Origin: Lewinella sp. IMCC34183
GTDB lineage: Bacteria; Bacteroidota; Bacteroidia; Chitinophagales; Saprospiraceae
Length of the DNA: 64,000 bases
Direction of reading: 5' to 3'
Assembly (NCBI RefSeq): GCF_003390915.1
Contig: NZ_QMEM01000012.1
Span: forward strand, 45,483-109,482
Shown in pieces: positions 51,961 to 60,436 of this stretch (position 1 is its first letter; each line of letters begins with the position of its first letter). The position numbers and the translations under genes were made by a program. The notes beneath the pieces were generated by a model that was given only the letters and a program-made list of their open reading frames with translations, had not been told where the DNA came from and ran no database searches.

Positions 51961-54147
51961 ATGAATAAAATTCAGGAACCCAAGGCCGCCATCGGGCAGG
52001 CCATCGACCGGGTCGAGGGCCGACTCAAGGTGACCGGCCGGGCTAAGTACGCCTCCGAATTCCCGGTGGAGGGGGTCGTGTACGCCCAGGGCCTCAATAG
52101 CACCGTAGCCAAGGGGCGCATCACCCGCATCGATACCGCGGAAGCCGAACGGCAACCAGGCGTGATGAAGGTGATCACCCACCAGAACGCACTGAAGCTT
52201 GCCACCCCGGACGAGAAACTGCTCAAGCTGGACACCAAGGCCATCGCGCCAGTCCTGCAGAGTCCCGAGATCCATTGGTACGGCGAGTTCGTAGGAGTCG
52301 TCGTGGCGGAAACCTTCGAGCAGGCGCAGCACGCCGCCCGTCTGGTCAAATTCGAGTATGAAAAGGACGAGCACCGCACCGAGTACAAGGATGCCGGCGA
52401 GGACGATAGCTACGCCCCCTCCGAGGACATGCAGCACCGCCGCGGCGATGTCGAGGCCGGAATGGCTAAGGCCGACGCCCGCGTGGAAGTCACCTACCGT
52501 ACCCCCGTCGAGCACCATCACCCGATGGAGCTGCACGCCGTGATCGCGGAGTGGGACGGCGAAAAACTGAAGGTTTACATGCCCGCCCAGATGGTCAACG
52601 ACGCGACCATCGGCATCTCCGATACCTTCCAGATTCCCAAGGAAAACGTCCACGTGATTTCCCCCTTCCTCGGCGGCGGTTTCGGGTCCAAGCTGCAGGC
52701 CCAGGAGCACGTGATGCTGGGGGCCATGGCTGCGAAGATGGTCGACCGGCCCGTGCAACTGACCGTGACCCGCCAGCAGATGTTTACCAATACCGGACTG
52801 CGGCAGGAAAACTTTCAGCGTATGCAGCTGGGTGCCACCCGCGACGGTAAACTGACCGCACTGGTACACGACACCCTGTCACACACCTCCACTGAGAAAG
52901 AGTACCAGGAACCCTGCGGCGCCGCCTCCAAGATGCTCTACCAGGCACCCAACGCCCGCATCACCCACCGCCTCGTCCCCATCAACCTGCCCTATCCCTG
53001 GGCCATGCGCGCACCCGGCGAAGCCACCGGGGCCTACGCCCTGGAGTGTGCCCTGGACGAACTGGCCTGGAAGCTCAACATGGACCCCGTCGAGCTGCGC
53101 ATTATCAACGACACCCAGGTCGACCCGAGCAACGATAAGCCCTTTTCCAGCCGCCTGTTGAACGAATGCCTCCGCATCGGCGCGAAGCGCTTCGGCTGGG
53201 ACGAGCGGCCCAAGGAACCCCGCTCCCGCCGGGAGGGAAATTGGCTGGTCGGCTACGGCGTCAGCTCGGCCTCGCGCGCCGCCCCCCTGCAGAAGAGCGC
53301 CGCCAAGATCATTCTCGAGCGCGACGGCGACAACCTGCAGGCTACCGTCCAGACCGACGCCACCGATATCGGCACCGGCAGCTACACCATTATCGCCCAG
53401 ACCGCGGCCGACTATCTCGGACTGCCGGTGGAGCGGGTCGCGGTGGAGCTGGGCAATTCCGATTTCCCGACCTCTGCCGGATCCGGCGGTTCCTGGGGAG
53501 CGGCCTCTTTCACGAACGGAGTACGCTCCGCCTGCCTGAATATCACCGACACCCTGGTCACCCTGGCCGGCCACGACAGCACCCAGGGAGATGACCTGGT
53601 CACGCTTATGAAGAAGGCCGACCTCACGCGCCACGAGGCGGAGGGTTCGGCTTCCCCTACGGAGGAGTTCGACGACTACTCGGTGTACTCCTTCGGGGCC
53701 AACTTCGCGGAAGTGTGGGTCGACGCCGATACGGGGATGTCGCGCCTCAAGCGCATCCTCAGCGTCGGTTCTGCCGGTACCATCCTCAATCCCAAGACCG
53801 CCTACAGCCAGGTGCTCGGTGGTCTGGTGATGGGACTCGGCATGACCTTCATGGAGCAATCGAAGGTAGAGCCGAACCACGGGAACTTCATCACCCGATC
53901 GCTGTCCGACTACCACGTTCCGGTTAACCTCGACCTGGCCGATATCCAGGTGGTCTTCCTGCCCGAGGAGGACAAGATCGCCAACCCCATGGGCGTAAAG
54001 GGTATCGGTGAGCTCGGTATCGTGGGTGTGGCTTCGGCCCTCGCCAACGCCGTCTTCAACGCTACCGGCAAGCGCATGCGCGACCTGCCCATCACCCCCG
54101 AAAAGCTGATCGCTACGGAACTGGAGCCGGGACTGGCCCGCAAGTAG
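51961..54147 (+). CDS. paoC: molybdenum hydroxylase large subunit (PaoC/YagR-like)
   Basis: From the ATG at 51961 this is a 728-residue molybdopterin-cytosine-dinucleotide-binding subunit (an in-frame upstream GTG at 51919 is less likely). Key motifs are PFLGGGFGSK, MRAPGEATGAYALE, GSYTIIAQTAAD and the catalytic Glu684 in KGIGELG. Together with the small subunits it oxidises aldehydes or N-heterocycles; the reaction is not fixed by motif. The chaperone PaoD is not in the window. Confidence 0.94.
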   Translation: MNKIQEPKAAIGQAIDRVEGRLKVTGRAKYASEFPVEGVVYAQGLNSTVAKGRITRIDTAEAERQPGVMKVITHQNALKLATPDEKLLKLDTKAIAPVLQSPEIHWYGEFVGVVVAETFEQAQHAARLVKFEYEKDEHRTEYKDAGEDDSYAPSEDMQHRRGDVEAGMAKADARVEVTYRTPVEHHHPMELHAVIAEWDGEKLKVYMPAQMVNDATIGISDTFQIPKENVHVISPFLGGGFGSKLQAQEHVMLGAMAAKMVDRPVQLTVTRQQMFTNTGLRQENFQRMQLGATRDGKLTALVHDTLSHTSTEKEYQEPCGAASKMLYQAPNARITHRLVPINLPYPWAMRAPGEATGAYALECALDELAWKLNMDPVELRIINDTQVDPSNDKPFSSRLLNECLRIGAKRFGWDERPKEPRSRREGNWLVGYGVSSASRAAPLQKSAAKIILERDGDNLQATVQTDATDIGTGSYTIIAQTAADYLGLPVERVAVELGNSDFPTSAGSGGSWGAASFTNGVRSACLNITDTLVTLAGHDSTQGDDLVTLMKKADLTRHEAEGSASPTEEFDDYSVYSFGANFAEVWVDADTGMSRLKRILSVGSAGTILNPKTAYSQVLGGLVMGLGMTFMEQSKVEPNHGNFITRSLSDYHVPVNLDLADIQVVFLPEEDKIANPMGVKGIGELGIVGVASALANAVFNATGKRMRDLPITPEKLIATELEPGLARK

Positions 54148-54160
54148 GCCACTCCCTGAA

Positions 54161-54306
54161 GCGGGCGCGGACGCGGGTGCAGCGAGTTACGGAAGGCTTC
54201 AACACGTACTGGATTTCCCGGTGTCAGTAATAAGACTGGCGCTGCATGGATCGGCACACCGACGTCAATTATCGGTTCGCAGTAGCCCTTGCACCCGCGT
54301 GCCCGC
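54161..54306. repeat. 146-bp region bounded by long inverted repeats
   Basis: ACGCGGGTGCA (54171-54181) is matched by its perfect inverse at 54290-54300, and the flanks GCGGGC (54161-54166) and GCCCGC (54301-54306) extend the pairing to 17 bp with a four-base bulge. Inside, CGGTGT (54219-54224) pairs with ACACCG (54256-54261). It may be a structured RNA leader, a terminator or a small mobile repeat. Confidence 0.5.
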
Positions 54307-54322
54307 CGGTAAAGTATCTTGA
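54289..54322 (+). promoter_or_regulatory. possible promoter of the GH5 gene
   Basis: TTG at 54289-54291 and TATCTTGA at 54315-54322 with 23 bases between them resemble weak -33/-7 boxes. The GTG start is 17 bases further. The -33 part falls inside the right inverted repeat arm. Confidence 0.3.
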
Positions 54323-54339
54323 ACCGCAAATGATCGATC

Positions 54340-56055
54340 GTGCCCAGACTACTGCTTTTCCTACTTCTCGTTTCTGCCGGTTTGTCCGCCCAGGACTTTC
54401 TCCGCACGCAGGGAAGCCAGATCGTTGACGGCAGCGGCCAGCCCTATTTTCTGCACGGCATCGGCCTCGGCGGCTGGATGGTGCAGGAAGGCTACATGAT
54501 GAAAACCTCGGGCTTCGCCGGGGCACAGCACATGCTGCGGGAGCGGATCACGGACCTCATCGGATCGGAAGCCACCCAGGAATTTTACGACGCCTGGCTG
54601 GCCAATCACGTGCGGGAGGCAGACATCCAGCGGATGCACGAAGCGGGCTTTAACAGCGTACGGCTGCCGATGCACTACAACCTGTACACCCTGCCCGTGG
54701 AGGAGGAGCCGGTCGCCGGTCGGCAGACCTTTCTCGACACCGGCATCGCCCTGACCGACAGCCTCATTGCGTGGTGCAAGGCCCGTGATATGTACGTGGT
54801 GCTGGACCTGCACGCGGCCCCCGGCGGGCAGGGCGACGACGTCAACATCAGCGATCGCGACGTAAATAAGCCCAGCCTGTGGGAGAGCCAAGCCAACCGC
54901 GACAAGACCGTCGCCCTCTGGAAGCACCTGGCCACGCGCTACGCCGACGAACCGACGGTAGCCGGCTACGACCTGATTAACGAAACGAACTACGTGCTCG
55001 GGGAAGACAACGCCCCCCTCGGTGCGCTGATGCGGGAAATCACGGACAGCATCCGCAGCGTGGACCAACGGCACATCATCTTCGTGGAGGGCAACGGCTT
55101 CGCGAACAACTTCACGGGCCTGACGCCGCCCTGGGACGATAATATGGTCTACAGTCCCCACAAGTACTGGAACTACAATACGGAGGAGGCACTCGGTTTC
55201 GCGCTGGCCCTGCGGGATACCACGAATACTCCACTGTACCTCGGGGAAACCGGGGAGAATTCCAACGTCTGGTTCCGCAACGCGGTCATGCTTTTTGACG
55301 AAGTAGACATGGGCTGGGCGTGGTGGCCGTGGAAGAAGATCGAATCGATTACCGGGCCGGTGTCCGTCACCCTGAACCCGGGGTACCAGAAGCTGCTCGA
55401 CTACTGGTCGGGGGAGGGACCGCGACCCAGCGCGGAGGACGCTACCGCCGCCCTTATGCAACTGACCGAAGATCTCAAACTGGAAAATGCCCGGTACCAG
55501 CGCGACGTCACCGACGCCATGTTTCGGCAGACGCGGACGACCGAAACCCTGCCCTGGATCGAGCACCGGTTGCCGGGGACCGTCTACGCGGAGGACTTCG
55601 ACCTGGGTCCCCTACGCTACGCCTACATGGACCGGGATACCGGCAACTACTGGGTAAGTACCGGGGAGCGCTCCCGCTGGAACAGTGGCGGAGCCTACCG
55701 CAACGACGCGGTGGACATTGGCTTATCCGACGACACGGAGCTTACCCAGGGCTATTACGTCGGCTGGACGGAGCCCGGGGAATGGCTGCAGTACACCGTC
55801 GACGTGGCGGAAGCAGGCACCTATGACGCAACCCTCCGCGTGGCGAGCGATACGACGGGCGGGCGCTTCCGCTTCGCGCTGGACGAGGCGCAGCTTAGGT
55901 TCATTGTGGACGTACCGAATACCGGTGGTGACCAGGAGTGGATCACGCTTACGGTCCGTGGACTGCGCCTGCCCGCCGGAGAGCAGCGCCTGCGGCTATA
56001 CGTTGACGGTGGCGGGTTCAACGTGGGAGGAATGCGGTTTGCGCGGGCGCAATAG
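54340..56055 (+). CDS. secreted GH5 glycoside hydrolase with CBM6-like domain
   Basis: A 571-residue protein from a GTG start; the nearby ATG at 54330 is in another frame. A signal peptide ends at LSAQ (residue 18). The GH5 barrel (about 25-350) has HGIGLGGWMVQEGYM, the acid/base Glu215 in DLINETNY and the nucleophile Glu303 in YLGETGE, plus SPHKYWNYN. The C-terminal part (about 415-571) is a beta-sandwich of CBM6 type (GEWLQYTVDVAEAGTYDATLRVAS, GGFNVGGMRF). Substrate probably a beta-glucan or mannan. A GNRA-type CCCC-GCAA-GGGG hairpin lies between its stop and the convergent gene. Confidence 0.9.
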   Translation: MPRLLLFLLLVSAGLSAQDFLRTQGSQIVDGSGQPYFLHGIGLGGWMVQEGYMMKTSGFAGAQHMLRERITDLIGSEATQEFYDAWLANHVREADIQRMHEAGFNSVRLPMHYNLYTLPVEEEPVAGRQTFLDTGIALTDSLIAWCKARDMYVVLDLHAAPGGQGDDVNISDRDVNKPSLWESQANRDKTVALWKHLATRYADEPTVAGYDLINETNYVLGEDNAPLGALMREITDSIRSVDQRHIIFVEGNGFANNFTGLTPPWDDNMVYSPHKYWNYNTEEALGFALALRDTTNTPLYLGETGENSNVWFRNAVMLFDEVDMGWAWWPWKKIESITGPVSVTLNPGYQKLLDYWSGEGPRPSAEDATAALMQLTEDLKLENARYQRDVTDAMFRQTRTTETLPWIEHRLPGTVYAEDFDLGPLRYAYMDRDTGNYWVSTGERSRWNSGGAYRNDAVDIGLSDDTELTQGYYVGWTEPGEWLQYTVDVAEAGTYDATLRVASDTTGGRFRFALDEAQLRFIVDVPNTGGDQEWITLTVRGLRLPAGEQRLRLYVDGGGFNVGGMRFARAQ

Positions 56056-56072
56056 CGATCCCCCGCAAGGGG

Positions 56073-57839
56073 TTAGCGCACCCGGGTCACCTGCGTTCGC
56101 TCCGAGATACCACTGGCGTTGAAGGCTTCGATCTGGAAGTAGTACGCATCGGCCTTATCCATGCCGGTGAAGTAGTACTGGTTGGCGCCGTACACCATGA
56201 TGCTGCCGTAGAGCTTATCCTCGGCTTTTCCGAAGTAGATGTTGTAGCCGTCGGCCAGGGGGTTCTGTTTCCATTTCATCCAGGAGGCCATGCGGGTGGT
56301 TTCACCGTCGAGCGGGGAGCGTAGCACCACGAAATTCTCGACCGTATCGGGTCGTTCCCCGCCGGCCGTGCCAAAGACCCGCAGTCCACTGATGGCGAAC
56401 TTCCCGGTAGGCATGGCCACGTTCTCTATCCGCAGGTAGCGCGCCTCGACGGGCGCGGGCAGCTCCACGTAGTCGTGGGGAACATCGGTTTGGTTGCCGC
56501 GCTTATCGATTACTACGTCCCATTCTTCTCCGTCTACGGAACCGGTGATCACGTACTGGTGGCGGTTCCCCTGGGTCTTACCGAGGAACTCCACGTCCTG
56601 GTCGGCGTAGTTGATCTGGATCGCGCGGACCGAGGATACGGCGCCCAGATCGGTCTGTAACCACTCGCCGGCATCGCCGGTGCGGGCGCTCCAGTAGGTC
56701 TTGATGTCCTCGTCGACCGCGTAGTTGGCGTGGTAGCCCCCGAAGGTGGAGGAAACCTGCACCGGCTTCTGGTAATTGAGTAGCATCCAGCCGGCGAAGA
56801 GGCCCTGGGTGAAGTCCTTGCCCCCTGCGCTTGCCGGCAACAGGGTGGGGTAGTCGCCAAAGGCCGTGTTGGAGTACATGACGCCGTCTTCGTCGAAGCC
56901 CGCCGGCCAGATGCCCAGGCGGCGCTCGAAGTTATTCTTTACCGAGATGACCATCGTCGATACGTGCCAGTAATTATCGTAGGCATCGGTGAAGGTCGAC
57001 CCGTGCCCGGCGCCCCGGGCGAATCCGCCGGGTTTGTAGGAGAACGGATTGTGCTGCTGGTAGCGGAAGCCGCCCAGCGGATTACTGCTGACGAGCACCC
57101 CGTCCGCGTACCCACTAAATTCGGTACCGGGGGCGGCGTACTGGAAGTAGTACTTACCGTCGTGCTTGGTCACCCAGGCGCCCTCCGTGAAGGGGGGCAG
57201 GAAGACGTTATCGTTATACTCTCCGAAGCGTTCCCAGCCGTGCTCTTGGGGGTGCAGCAGCATGATCGGCCGGGTGATGCCGGTGGTCTGTAATTCCGGT
57301 AACGTGATCTCCGTACCGAGGAGCGGGAACTCGTTGCTGGAGCCCCAATAGAGGTAAAGCTTATCTTCTTCCTCCTCGTAGAGAAAGGCCGGATCCCAGG
57401 CCCCTACGTTGAGAGTGTCGACGGCGATCTCCCATTCGTTGGCGGTGGGGTTACCACTTTTCCAGATCGGAAAGTCCAGCTCCCAGGTGGAACCGTAGAC
57501 GTACAGCGTATCCTGCATGACCCAGGCGGCGGGTGCGTTGAGGTCGTGCTGGTACTTGTCGTCGCGTAGGAATTTGCGGTGCACATAGGTCCAGTCGGAC
57601 ATATCCGCCGAGTACCAGTAGCCTTCCTGGTTAGTTGAAAACAGAAAGAGCGTATCCCGAAAGTTGACGATCACGGGGTCGGCCGTAGTGCGGTGCCGTC
57701 CGTTCTCCGCGAAGCGGGCAAAGGGCGTGTAGCCGTAGTCGATATTGATCGGGTTGCAGTAGGAAGTGGGCTGGGCGGCGGTGATTGCGGTCAATAGGGA
57801 CAGCACCAGTAACGTGGTGAAGCGGACGGACATAGGCAT
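56073..57839 (-). CDS. secreted GH43-like glycosidase with discoidin and Fn3-like domains
   Basis: A 588-residue exported protein with signal peptide ending ITAAQ (residue 23). The five-bladed GH43-type domain (about 28-345) shows candidates for the catalytic base Asp54 (TADPVIV), pKa-modulating Asp149 (WDPAFL) and acid Glu219 (TEGAWV). A discoidin/F5-8 type C module follows (about 355-490, VQVSSTFGGYHANYAVDEDIKTYWSA) and a final Fn3-like domain (about 497-588). Members release xylose, arabinose or galactose. First in a minus-strand group with the fucosidase and esterase. Confidence 0.88.
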   Translation of the reverse strand: MPMSVRFTTLLVLSLLTAITAAQPTSYCNPINIDYGYTPFARFAENGRHRTTADPVIVNFRDTLFLFSTNQEGYWYSADMSDWTYVHRKFLRDDKYQHDLNAPAAWVMQDTLYVYGSTWELDFPIWKSGNPTANEWEIAVDTLNVGAWDPAFLYEEEEDKLYLYWGSSNEFPLLGTEITLPELQTTGITRPIMLLHPQEHGWERFGEYNDNVFLPPFTEGAWVTKHDGKYYFQYAAPGTEFSGYADGVLVSSNPLGGFRYQQHNPFSYKPGGFARGAGHGSTFTDAYDNYWHVSTMVISVKNNFERRLGIWPAGFDEDGVMYSNTAFGDYPTLLPASAGGKDFTQGLFAGWMLLNYQKPVQVSSTFGGYHANYAVDEDIKTYWSARTGDAGEWLQTDLGAVSSVRAIQINYADQDVEFLGKTQGNRHQYVITGSVDGEEWDVVIDKRGNQTDVPHDYVELPAPVEARYLRIENVAMPTGKFAISGLRVFGTAGGERPDTVENFVVLRSPLDGETTRMASWMKWKQNPLADGYNIYFGKAEDKLYGSIMVYGANQYYFTGMDKADAYYFQIEAFNASGISERTQVTRVR

Positions 57840-57886
57840 GGAGGACTAATCGCCTAATGTACCATTCGCAGCCGAATGAAACTGAT

Positions 57887-58864
57887 TCACTGCAAGCTTA
57901 CCCGAAAGAGCCGCGTCTTGCGGTTGGATGGGGTAGTACAAAGCGAGGTATCGCCCTTTATATCCGCGTTATCGTTGACCAAATAGGCTACATTGTCATC
58001 CCCGACGGCAATGCCTTCCAGGTTCGGATAGTTCATCGCTTTGGCATCCAGCGTCAGGGGAAACTGGTCGTCGGGGCTACTCCTTGGAACGGCGAAGTAT
58101 CCCGAAGAACTAAGCCGGACACGTTCGATATAGTACTCACCCGTGTCACACCCCACCTTTCCGTAGCAGGTCCTGGTGGTATACAGCTTCCCGTCCGGAC
58201 TAAGACCGAGCGAGGTGTAGCGGTAGGGGCTCGGAATGGTTATCGACATGGTGTCCCGCAAGTCCAGGTACACGGAATCCCTGCGTTCACGGAAGGTAAA
58301 CATCATTAGCTGCGCGGATCGCGTACCCTCCTTCCGGTCCCGCTCCTGAAGAACGTAGAGAAATTTGCGTCTGGGATCGATCGCCATTCCCTCCAAGCCC
58401 GCTTCGCCGTCGTCCTGCTGCACGGGCAAACTTGCGGAGTGAATGACCGGCACGGGTTGCGGACTCGGGTGTAATCGTGCCGCGTAAATACTGTTTATTT
58501 TCTCGTTGGTATAGAAGACCAGATCCCCAGCAATTGCCAACGCCTCGAGATCGTCGTCCGCCATAGCGGGCAAACGGTAAGTACGCACCGGCGCGTTGGT
58601 AGCGTTTCCCTTCAGCTGGTCCAGCGCGAAGGCGTACACCTCATGGCAACCTTCGGAGAGCAGGTACAGGGTATCCCGGGAGATGTCCAGTCCGGAAATT
58701 TCCACATTATTATTAAATCTCTCCTCCAGCCTAAATTCTTCAAAACCAGTACCGGCGGAGCGTGCAGTTGTCGCGGTAGTGATGCAGCCGACCACCGTGA
58801 GCAGAAAAGGGCCGGAGATTAAAAGGCAGCCATAAATCGTACCGAATTTGTGACCCTTGCTCAT
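57887..58864 (-). CDS. phytase-like esterase-domain lipoprotein
   Basis: A 325-residue protein with a signal that ends at a likely lipobox VVGC (residue 27). The remainder is a beta-propeller with DDDLEALAIAGDLVFYTNEK, GEAGLEGMAIDPRRKFLYVLQERDR and YPNLEGIAVGDDNVAYLVNDN, matching the esterase-like-activity-of-phytase (PF13449-type) or SdiA-regulated repeat family, which binds metal through such E-G-(I/L/M)-A turns. No enzymatic activity is established. It lies between the GH43 and fucosidase genes with about 110 bases to the latter. Confidence 0.75.
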   Translation of the reverse strand: MSKGHKFGTIYGCLLISGPFLLTVVGCITTATTARSAGTGFEEFRLEERFNNNVEISGLDISRDTLYLLSEGCHEVYAFALDQLKGNATNAPVRTYRLPAMADDDLEALAIAGDLVFYTNEKINSIYAARLHPSPQPVPVIHSASLPVQQDDGEAGLEGMAIDPRRKFLYVLQERDRKEGTRSAQLMMFTFRERRDSVYLDLRDTMSITIPSPYRYTSLGLSPDGKLYTTRTCYGKVGCDTGEYYIERVRLSSSGYFAVPRSSPDDQFPLTLDAKAMNYPNLEGIAVGDDNVAYLVNDNADIKGDTSLCTTPSNRKTRLFRVSLQ

Positions 58865-58973
58865 AATTGCTGTCCGCTGCTTGCCGATAAGGTAAGGGGC
58901 GCCGCGGACACCAGGGTTACCTGTGGTGGGGATGATCGGTTCGGAAATGACAGATAAGGATCAAGTTCAACCG

Positions 58974-60398
58974 TCACTTTGCGGTAAAGGCAAAGGACAG
59001 TGCCGCCTGCTGACGCAGTTCAGCCGGTAGATCGTCGGGTAACGTGATCACCGTCCGGCCAGCGGCTGTACGCGCGGGCAGTGGCTCCTTGTAGCCCAGC
59101 AGGCGCACGGATGCACCTGCGGGTACATTCCCCGACCAGGATACCTCGGACAGCTCCTCATTCTCCTCCTGTAGTACAATCGCGAAGCGTTGCTCCCCCT
59201 TTCCGGTAAAGCAGACCTGCCCGTCACGGTACCGCTCAATGGCCCGCGTGCCGTAGATCGCCTCGCCGTTGGTATCCATCCAGCCGCCGATCTCTTCGAG
59301 CTTTGCTACCACGTCAAGCGGGATAATGCCATCGGAAGTAGGACCGACCCCCAGTAAAAAATTGCCACCCTTGGAGACGATGTCCACCAGCGTATGAATG
59401 ACTCTGCGCACCGACTTGAACTCGTCATTCGGCACGTAGCCCCAGTTGTTGGCGAAGGGCAGGTTGCTCTCCCAGGGGTTGTCGAGCTTGATTTCCGGCA
59501 CTGTCCGCTCTGGGGTCTGGTAGTTCTCGTACGGACCGTGTACCGTCCGGTCGGCAATGATGATGCCCGGCTGGGCCTTGCGCGCCATCGCCGCGATACC
59601 GTCCATGTCGATCTCCTGACTGAATTCCGGGATCGGTGCGCCCCAGGCGATCACCTCCTCATTGACGGTGTGTTTCGGCCGCACCCAGCCGCCGTCGAGC
59701 CATAGTATGTCGATGTCGCCGTACTGCGTCATCAGTTCTTCGATCTGGTTGTAGGTGAAGTCCTGGTAAGCCTTCCACCGCTCTGGATAGCGACGGATGT
59801 CGTAGTTCACGTTGCGGTTAGGGGTGGCGTACTTGTCCCACCAGAAGTCCTGGTTGTGCCAGTCCGGTTTCGAATAGTAGGCCCCAACCATGAAGTCCCG
59901 GTCCCGAAAGGCGTTGAAGACGTGCTCGGTCACGTTTGCCCTTGGATGGTCACGGAAGGGGCCGGCGGTGATCTTGTAGTCGGTTTCGTCGGTGTCAAAC
60001 ATGTTGAAGCCGTCGTGGTGCTTCGTGGTGAAGACGACGTACTTCATGCCCGCGTTCTCGGCGGCGGCGGCCCAGTCCTCCGGATTGAAATTGACGGGGT
60101 TGAAGACCGAATTCAGGTTCCAGTACCATTCCTTGTAGTCGTTGTACGACATCCCGTCCGGCCGGTTGATCCAGTCCTCCGAGCACAACGTCCAGGACTC
60201 CATGATGCCGGGTACCGCGTACAGTCCCCAGTGGATGAGCATGCCAAATTTGAGGTCCTGCCACGCTTCGAGCTTCTCGACGACCAGAGGATCTTCCGGG
60301 GCTTCATAGGTAGAAGAGCGGCGGTGCAGGTTATCCTGCTGGGCCGCGAGTGAAACGGAGATCAGGAGGAGAAGCAGGGTAGATGTGAAGCGGTTCAT
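58974..60398 (-). CDS. GH29 alpha-L-fucosidase
   Basis: The ATG at 60398 gives 474 residues with signal peptide ending LAAQ (residue 20). GH29 hallmarks: KFGMLIHWGLYAVPG (about 50-64), the MKYVVFTTKHHDGFNMFDT stretch, AYYSKPDWH and the nucleophile Asp235 in ILWLDGGW. A C-terminal beta-sandwich completes it. It releases terminal alpha-L-fucose from glycans. The stop of the next gene upstream is 38 bases away, so it is likely co-transcribed with the large esterase. Confidence 0.95.
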   Translation of the reverse strand: MNRFTSTLLLLLISVSLAAQQDNLHRRSSTYEAPEDPLVVEKLEAWQDLKFGMLIHWGLYAVPGIMESWTLCSEDWINRPDGMSYNDYKEWYWNLNSVFNPVNFNPEDWAAAAENAGMKYVVFTTKHHDGFNMFDTDETDYKITAGPFRDHPRANVTEHVFNAFRDRDFMVGAYYSKPDWHNQDFWWDKYATPNRNVNYDIRRYPERWKAYQDFTYNQIEELMTQYGDIDILWLDGGWVRPKHTVNEEVIAWGAPIPEFSQEIDMDGIAAMARKAQPGIIIADRTVHGPYENYQTPERTVPEIKLDNPWESNLPFANNWGYVPNDEFKSVRRVIHTLVDIVSKGGNFLLGVGPTSDGIIPLDVVAKLEEIGGWMDTNGEAIYGTRAIERYRDGQVCFTGKGEQRFAIVLQEENEELSEVSWSGNVPAGASVRLLGYKEPLPARTAAGRTVITLPDDLPAELRQQAALSFAFTAK

Positions 60399-60436
60399 GC
60401 GGGTCCGTTGGGTGGTCAGGGCGGGGAAGATTAAGA

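Noticed and set aside
50896..52869. A 657-residue open frame on the minus strand opposite the molybdenum hydroxylase genes
   Set aside because: It is antisense to clear paoB/paoC coding sequence, its translation is rich in His/Gly/Asp without any domain, and GC-rich codons commonly leave this frame open.
54361..55566. A 401-residue minus-strand frame opposite the GH5 gene
   Set aside because: The plus strand encodes an intact GH5 enzyme with both catalytic Glu; the opposite frame has no recognisable fold and is a codon-bias shadow.
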